Below are positions 58,978 to 64,000 of a stretch of DNA of 64,000 nt, piece after piece (within the stretch, counting starts at the first letter, position 1; each line of letters begins with the position of its first letter). The notes under the pieces are model-generated. The model was given only the letters and a program-made list of their open reading frames with translations, was not told where the DNA came from and ran no database searches. The translations under genes were made by a program, and so were the position numbers. The DNA is from Eshraghiella sp045129695 (GTDB taxonomy: Bacteria; Bacillota; Clostridia; Lachnospirales; Lachnospiraceae), in NCBI GenBank assembly GCA_045129695.1, contig JBGVJZ010000009.1:1-64000 (forward strand), read 5' to 3'.

Positions 58978-61629
58978 ATGCCAGAATTAAGCCCAATGAT
59001 GCAAAAATATCTTGAAACCAAAGAAGAGTACAGGGATTGTGTACTTTTCTACAGACTTGGCGATTTTTACGAGATGTTTTTTGATGATGCGATAAATGTT
59101 TCAAGAGAACTTGAATTAACACTTACAGGCAGGGACTGTGGTCTCGAAGAAAGAGCTCCGATGTGCGGAGTTCCTTATCATGCCGCAGATACATATATTA
59201 ACCGACTTGTACAGAAAGGCTATAAGGTAGCAATCTGTGAGCAGGTTGAGGACCCTAAGACCGCCAAAGGGCTGGTTAAGCGTGAAGTAATCAAAATTGT
59301 TACTCCGGGTACGAATTTCAATCCCGGTGCTTTATCAGAGGATAAGAATAATTACCTTATGTGCATCGCTTATATGAGTAATGCCATAGGTCTTGCTTCT
59401 TGTGATATTACAACCGGAGAATTTCTTGTTACCGAGGTTACAACAGGAAGAGAAGTGCTTGATGAGATTAATAAATTCTCACCTTCAGAAATTATCTGTA
59501 ATGAGGCCTTCAGTATAAGCGGAATTGATATTACCGATATAACAGAAAGACTTAACATTGCAGTTTCTGAGATGGAGCCTTGGTATTTTGACGATATAAG
59601 TGCTAATAAAATTTTAAAAGAACATTTTAAAATTAATCAGTTAGAAGGTCTTGGACTTAAGGATTATCCGACAGGTATAATAGCTGCTGGAGCCTTGATG
59701 AATTATCTTTATGAGACACAGAAAAATTCTCTGCCCCATCTGACAAGAATTACCCCATATGTAACGGGTAAGTTTATGATTATTGACAGTTCTACAAGAC
59801 GCAATCTTGAGTTGGTTGAGACAATGCGTGAGAAACAGAAGCGTGGTTCACTTCTTTGGGTGCTTGACAAGACTAAGACGGCAATGGGGGCAAGACTTCT
59901 TCGTAAGATGATAGAACAGCCTCTTATTGTAAAAGATGATATTATTAAACGTCAGGATGCCATAAATGAGTTGATTGACAGCTATATTGACAGGGAGGAA
60001 TTAAGAGAATACCTTAACCCTGTATATGATCTTGAGAGATTAATAGGAAGAATCAGTACCAAAACAGCCGGACCGAGGGAGTTAGTATCCTTTAAGACCT
60101 CGATAGAAATGCTCCCTCATATCAAATCAATTCTTATGGGAATGAAATCCGGACTTCTGAAGGATATTTATCAGAATTTGGACACACTAACCGATATTTA
60201 CGAATTAATTAACAGTTCAATTGTTGATGAGCCTCCTATTACTCTCAAAGACGGCGGATTAATCAAAGAGGGCTATAACGATGAGGTTGACCGTTTACGC
60301 AATGCCAAGACAGAGGGCAGGAACTGGCTTGCACAGCTTGAGGCAGATGAGAAGGAAAGAACAGGAATAAAAAACCTCAAAATCAAATTTAATAAGGTAT
60401 TCGGATACTATCTTGAAGTAACCAACTCCTTCAAAAACATGGTTCCTGACGATTATATCCGTAAACAGACACTTACCAATGCAGAGCGTTATACAACCCC
60501 TAAATTAAAGGAATTAGAGGATATTATTCTTGGAGCGGAGGACAAGCTTTTCTCACTTGAATATGATATTTTCGTTGAAATACGTGACAGAATTGCCAAA
60601 GAGGTACTTAGAATTCAGACAACAGCCAAGGCGATTGCCAGTGCAGATGTTTTTGCTTCTCTTGCAGTTGTTGCAACACAGAATGATTATATCAGACCTT
60701 CTATTAATGACAAAGGAACTATCAAAATCACAGGCGGAAGACATCCTGTTGTTGAAAAAATGATTAACAACAATATGTTTGTTGCGAACGATACATTTCT
60801 TGATAATAACAAGAACAGAATATCAATAATTACCGGTCCTAATATGGCTGGTAAATCCACATATATGAGACAGGTAGCATTGATTGTCCTTATGGCTCAG
60901 ATCGGGTCATATATTCCTGCGAAGGCAGCGGATATCGGTATTGCAGACAGAATATTTACTAGAGTTGGTGCTTCCGATGACTTAGCAAGCGGACAGAGTA
61001 CCTTCATGGTTGAGATGACTGAGGTTGCCAATATTCTTCGTAATGCAACATCTGACAGTCTGTTAATACTTGATGAAATCGGAAGAGGAACAAGTACCTT
61101 TGACGGATTATCAATTGCATGGGCAGTTGTAGAGCATATCAGCAATCCGAAGCTTCTCGGAGCTAAAACACTTTTTGCCACTCATTACCATGAGCTTACA
61201 GAGCTTGAAGGAACCATTGATTCCGTTAACAACTACTGTATTGCAGTAAAGGAACAGGGTGATGACATAGTATTTCTTCGTAAAATCGTTAAGGGTGGTG
61301 CCGATAAAAGCTATGGTATTCAGGTTGCCAAGCTTGCAGGTGTTCCTGACAATGTTATTCAGAGAGCCAGAGAAATCGTAAATGAACTTGCTGATAATGA
61401 TATTTCAATAAAAGCAAAAGAGATTGCCAAGCTTGGTGTTCCTGCAGCCTCCTTCAAGATTCCTGAGAAAATAGGCAAGGAAGAATATGTACAGATGTCC
61501 TTGTTTGATGCAGTTAATAATGATGATATTATTAACGACATTAAGGAAATGGATCTTACCGGAATGACCCCGATTGAAGCACTTAACTCATTATACAGAA
61601 TTCAGGATCAGATTAAAAACAGGTGGTAA
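58978..61629 (+). CDS. mutS: DNA mismatch repair protein MutS
   Basis: 883 residues, full length. Mismatch-reading motif GDFYEMF near 28-34; clamp and lever domains; Walker A GPNMAGKST at ~620-628; Walker B LLILDEIGRGTSTFDG; ATHYHEL switch. C-terminus ends after the dimer helices. Five bases before mutL. Confidence 0.97.
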   Translation: MPELSPMMQKYLETKEEYRDCVLFYRLGDFYEMFFDDAINVSRELELTLTGRDCGLEERAPMCGVPYHAADTYINRLVQKGYKVAICEQVEDPKTAKGLVKREVIKIVTPGTNFNPGALSEDKNNYLMCIAYMSNAIGLASCDITTGEFLVTEVTTGREVLDEINKFSPSEIICNEAFSISGIDITDITERLNIAVSEMEPWYFDDISANKILKEHFKINQLEGLGLKDYPTGIIAAGALMNYLYETQKNSLPHLTRITPYVTGKFMIIDSSTRRNLELVETMREKQKRGSLLWVLDKTKTAMGARLLRKMIEQPLIVKDDIIKRQDAINELIDSYIDREELREYLNPVYDLERLIGRISTKTAGPRELVSFKTSIEMLPHIKSILMGMKSGLLKDIYQNLDTLTDIYELINSSIVDEPPITLKDGGLIKEGYNDEVDRLRNAKTEGRNWLAQLEADEKERTGIKNLKIKFNKVFGYYLEVTNSFKNMVPDDYIRKQTLTNAERYTTPKLKELEDIILGAEDKLFSLEYDIFVEIRDRIAKEVLRIQTTAKAIASADVFASLAVVATQNDYIRPSINDKGTIKITGGRHPVVEKMINNNMFVANDTFLDNNKNRISIITGPNMAGKSTYMRQVALIVLMAQIGSYIPAKAADIGIADRIFTRVGASDDLASGQSTFMVEMTEVANILRNATSDSLLILDEIGRGTSTFDGLSIAWAVVEHISNPKLLGAKTLFATHYHELTELEGTIDSVNNYCIAVKEQGDDIVFLRKIVKGGADKSYGIQVAKLAGVPDNVIQRAREIVNELADNDISIKAKEIAKLGVPAASFKIPEKIGKEEYVQMSLFDAVNNDDIINDIKEMDLTGMTPIEALNSLYRIQDQIKNRW

Positions 61630-61634
61630 AATAA

Positions 61635-63545
61635 ATGGCCATTCATATTTTGAATCAAAATACTATAAATCAGATAGCAGCCGGTGAAGTAGTTGACCGG
61701 CCTTCTTCTGTTGTAAAAGAGCTTGTTGAGAATGCAATTGATGCAGGCTCTACGGCGATAACAGTTGAAATTAAAGAAGGCGGTTTATCCTTTATAAGAA
61801 TTACCGACAATGGTTCAGGTATTGCTAAAGAGGATATCCCTGTTGCGTTTCTCCGCCATTCCACCAGTAAAATTAAAGATGCAGCAGATCTTGTAAGTAT
61901 TTCATCACTTGGCTTCAGAGGTGAGGCACTTTCAAGTATCAGTGCCGTTTCACAGGTGGAGCTGATCACTAAGACAAGAGATGCACTTTGCGGAATCCGT
62001 TATGAAATTGAAGGTGGAGAAGAGAAGACAATGGAAGAAGTCGGAGCTCCCGATGGAACTACTTTTATTGTCAGAAATTTGTTTTATAATACTCCTGCAA
62101 GACGTAAATTCCTAAAAACTGCTTCAACAGAGGGCGGGTATATTAACTCACTTATGGAGCATTTATGTATGTCCCATCCCGATATATCCTTCAGATTCAT
62201 ACAGAATAACCAGCCCAAACTCCAGACATCCGGAAACGGTAATCTTAAGGATGTGATCTATGCAATTTACGGACGTGAAATTACGAACCAGCTGGTTGAA
62301 ATAGAAGGTACTTATGAGGATTTCTCAGTTAAGGGCTATATTGCAAAGCCCGTTGTAGCCAGAAGTAACCGTAATTTTGAGAATTATTATATTAATGGCA
62401 GATACATCAAAAGTGCAATAATTATGAAGGCAATTGAGGCTGCTTACGCTCCTTTTATGATGCAGCATAAGTATCCTTTTACGGCATTTCATATAACGAT
62501 AGAGCCTGACCAGCTGGATGTTAATGTACATCCTTCCAAAATGGAGCTCAGATTCTCCAATGGTCAGTATATTTATGATTCACTTATTGACTGCATCACT
62601 AAGGCACTTACAAAACGTGAGCTGATTCCTGAGGTTGTAATTGAAGATAAACCGAAACGGGTTATTAATCCGAATATTCAGCCGATAAAACAGCCAAAAA
62701 CTACGGAAATTCCGAAGCCTGTACAGGTTACTCTTAAAGAGCCGGAAATTCCATATTCTGTACCAAAGACTGTACCACAGCCTCCTATACAAGAACCTGT
62801 ACCTCCTGTAAAAGAAGTTGTTAAGCCTGCTCCTGTAAGGGCACCGGAACCTTTTGAGGTAAATCGTATTGCCAATCAGGCACAGAAAGATGAGCCACAG
62901 AAGGAAACAGCTAAATATGAACAGCTGCAGCTTATTGATGAACCTAAGCTTTTGGAAAAAGAGCATAAAAAGGACATAAAAATAATCGGACAGGTCTTTG
63001 ATACCTACTGGATAATCCAGTTTGAACAGAATATGTATATCATTGACCAGCATGCTGCACATGAAAAAGTACTTTTTGAGCAGTTTATGAAAAGATATGT
63101 TGAACGTAATATTTCTACACAGTATTTGAGTCCTCCGGTTATTATTTCACTTACCGGTGAAGAGGAAATTATACTTAAAGAAAATATGCAGTACTTTGAA
63201 AGCTTCGGTTTTGAAATTGAAGAATTCGGCGGTGATTCTTATGCAATAAGAGGAATTCCTGCTGATTTTACCGAAAGCAATCCACAGGAAATACTACTTG
63301 AAATACTGGATTCAATGACTGAAGACTCCTTTAAGAAGACTCCGGAATCAATTAAGGACAGAATTGCTACAATGTCCTGTAAGGCAGCAGTCAAGGGCAA
63401 TAACCGTTTGAGCAGCCAGGAAGCGACGGAACTTATTAATAATTTAATGAACCTTGAGAATCCATATAATTGTCCACATGGGCGTCCTACAATGATAACC
63501 ATGAGTAAATATGAATTAGAAAAGAAATTTAAGAGAATTATTTAG
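61635..63545 (+). CDS. mutL: DNA mismatch repair protein MutL (endonuclease type)
   Basis: 636 residues. GHKL ATPase domain with NAIDAG, DNGSGI, SLGFRGEALSSIS; a Pro-rich linker ~335-430 (PQPPIQEPVPPVKE); C-terminal endonuclease domain with DQHAAHEKVLFE (471-482), matching the DQHA(x)2E(x)4E nicking motif, plus ACKAAVKG and CPHGRPT. This fits a MutH-less system in which MutL cuts the strand. Confidence 0.97.
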   Translation: MAIHILNQNTINQIAAGEVVDRPSSVVKELVENAIDAGSTAITVEIKEGGLSFIRITDNGSGIAKEDIPVAFLRHSTSKIKDAADLVSISSLGFRGEALSSISAVSQVELITKTRDALCGIRYEIEGGEEKTMEEVGAPDGTTFIVRNLFYNTPARRKFLKTASTEGGYINSLMEHLCMSHPDISFRFIQNNQPKLQTSGNGNLKDVIYAIYGREITNQLVEIEGTYEDFSVKGYIAKPVVARSNRNFENYYINGRYIKSAIIMKAIEAAYAPFMMQHKYPFTAFHITIEPDQLDVNVHPSKMELRFSNGQYIYDSLIDCITKALTKRELIPEVVIEDKPKRVINPNIQPIKQPKTTEIPKPVQVTLKEPEIPYSVPKTVPQPPIQEPVPPVKEVVKPAPVRAPEPFEVNRIANQAQKDEPQKETAKYEQLQLIDEPKLLEKEHKKDIKIIGQVFDTYWIIQFEQNMYIIDQHAAHEKVLFEQFMKRYVERNISTQYLSPPVIISLTGEEEIILKENMQYFESFGFEIEEFGGDSYAIRGIPADFTESNPQEILLEILDSMTEDSFKKTPESIKDRIATMSCKAAVKGNNRLSSQEATELINNLMNLENPYNCPHGRPTMITMSKYELEKKFKRII

Positions 63546-63548
63546 TAT

Positions 63549-64000
63549 ATGAACAGGAAACCTTTAATTATTTTAACAGGTCCCACATCAGTGGGCAAAA
63601 CAGAATTATCAATCTCCCTTGCAAAAGCAGTTAACGGTGAGATAATAAGTGCAGATTCCATGCAGGTATACCGCAAAATGGATATCGGTACTGCTAAAAT
63701 TACTCCGGAAGAAATGGCAGGTGTAAAGCACCATCTCATTGATGTACTGGATCCTTCAGAGGATTTTAATGTATTTCTCTTTAAGGAACTTGCCAAAAAA
63801 GCAATGGATGATATATATAACAGAGGACATATTCCGATTCTTACCGGCGGTACGGGCTTCTATATCCAGTCAGTACTGTATGACATAGATTTCAGTACTG
63901 ATGACGGAGACAATTCATACAGGCATGAATTAGAAGCACTTGCGGAAGAAAAAGGTGCGGAGTATCTTCACAATATTCTTAAAGAGGTGGATTCTGAATC
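63549..64000 (+). CDS. miaA: tRNA dimethylallyltransferase MiaA (3' partial)
   Basis: 150 complete residues are visible; the frame runs off the window end. P-loop GPTSVGKT at 11-18, the ISADSMQVYRKMDIGTAK substrate segment and the GGTGFYIQSVL motif are present. It prenylates A37 of tRNAs, producing the substrate of MiaB. The ATG is 3 bp after the mutL stop with only a weak ribosome binding site, suggesting coupling. Confidence 0.95.
   Translation, partial: MNRKPLIILTGPTSVGKTELSISLAKAVNGEIISADSMQVYRKMDIGTAKITPEEMAGVKHHLIDVLDPSEDFNVFLFKELAKKAMDDIYNRGHIPILTGGTGFYIQSVLYDIDFSTDDGDNSYRHELEALAEEKGAEYLHNILKEVDSE

Noticed and set aside
62580..63062. Minus-strand reading frame opposite the mutL linker
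   Set aside because: Tyr/Phe/Arg-rich translation is the complement of the Pro/Glu/Lys-rich linker; no support.
1..64000. CRISPR arrays, tRNA/rRNA genes, transposases, integrases or phage genes
   Set aside because: None found by reading both strands; the gaps are short and hold promoters, leaders or terminators.

Overview
The window is a stretch of chromosome from a low-GC, endospore-forming Firmicute, most likely a member of the Lachnospiraceae (Clostridia). The evidence is the AT-rich sequence, strong GGAGG-type ribosome binding sites, TTGACA/TATAAT promoters, spore genes (spoIVA, yqfC, yqfD, a BofC-like gene) and gene order matching the conserved Firmicute blocks. The genus is inference. 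All genes except tmcAL (6849-8072) read left to right, and coding density is very high. I see no tRNA, rRNA, CRISPR array, insertion sequence or prophage gene. No gene-free stretch exceeds 300 bases.

Region 1 (1-6784) is an accessory cassette of four tightly packed genes. They are a LuxC-LuxE fusion (acyl reductase plus adenylating enzyme, 5' end outside the window), a MATE exporter with a C-terminal domain resembling a decayed GHKL ATPase, a protein with an anti-sigma-type ATPase domain joined to GNAT acyltransferase domains, and a second LuxE/PaaK-like adenylating enzyme. This looks like a system that activates, reduces and exports a small carboxylic acid or lipid. It is the strongest candidate here for an undescribed system; its product cannot be read from sequence. 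A bidirectional terminator closes it.

Region 2 (6849-10936) holds tmcAL and, divergent from it, a YtrA-type GntR regulator with an ABC transporter (ATPase plus two permeases). A perfect 16-bp palindrome overlaps the regulator's own -10 box.

Region 3 (10943-24184) is the conserved pta-ackA, yceD-rpmF-plsX-acpP-rnc-smc-ftsY series, followed by a threonine dehydratase and a Ktr/Trk potassium uptake pair. Region 4 (24193-35708) is the ylxM-ffh-rpsP-khpA, rimM-trmD, rplS, lepB, rbgA, rnhB, ylqG, ylqH, yraN, pgeF series (SRP, ribosome maturation, protein export). Two envelope genes are inserted between trmD and rplS.

Region 5 (35722-49788) carries der, plsY, gpsA, spoIVA, a membrane-anchored MutS-like ATPase, rnhA, a 59-residue membrane protein, alaS, rpsU, yqfC, yqfD, phoH, ybeY, cdd and a BofC-like gene. 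Region 6 (49802-64000) carries two FAD oxidoreductases, proB, comEB, a 5-formyl-THF cyclo-ligase, proA, miaB, a SulP transporter, mutS, mutL and the start of miaA.

Apart from the Lux-like cassette, the most interesting signals are in RNA. (a) The rpsU leader can fold into a pseudoknot that abuts the ribosome binding site. (b) A nested terminator between gpsA and spoIVA takes in the spoIVA ribosome binding site in its right arm, while a sigma-E promoter lies inside it. (c) A perfect 12-bp hairpin holds the start codon of the BofC-like gene in its loop. (d) The plsX leader contains a nested inverted repeat. (e) Several terminators have the next promoter's -35 box built into their right arm. These were found by reading the sequence and have not been folded or compared computationally.
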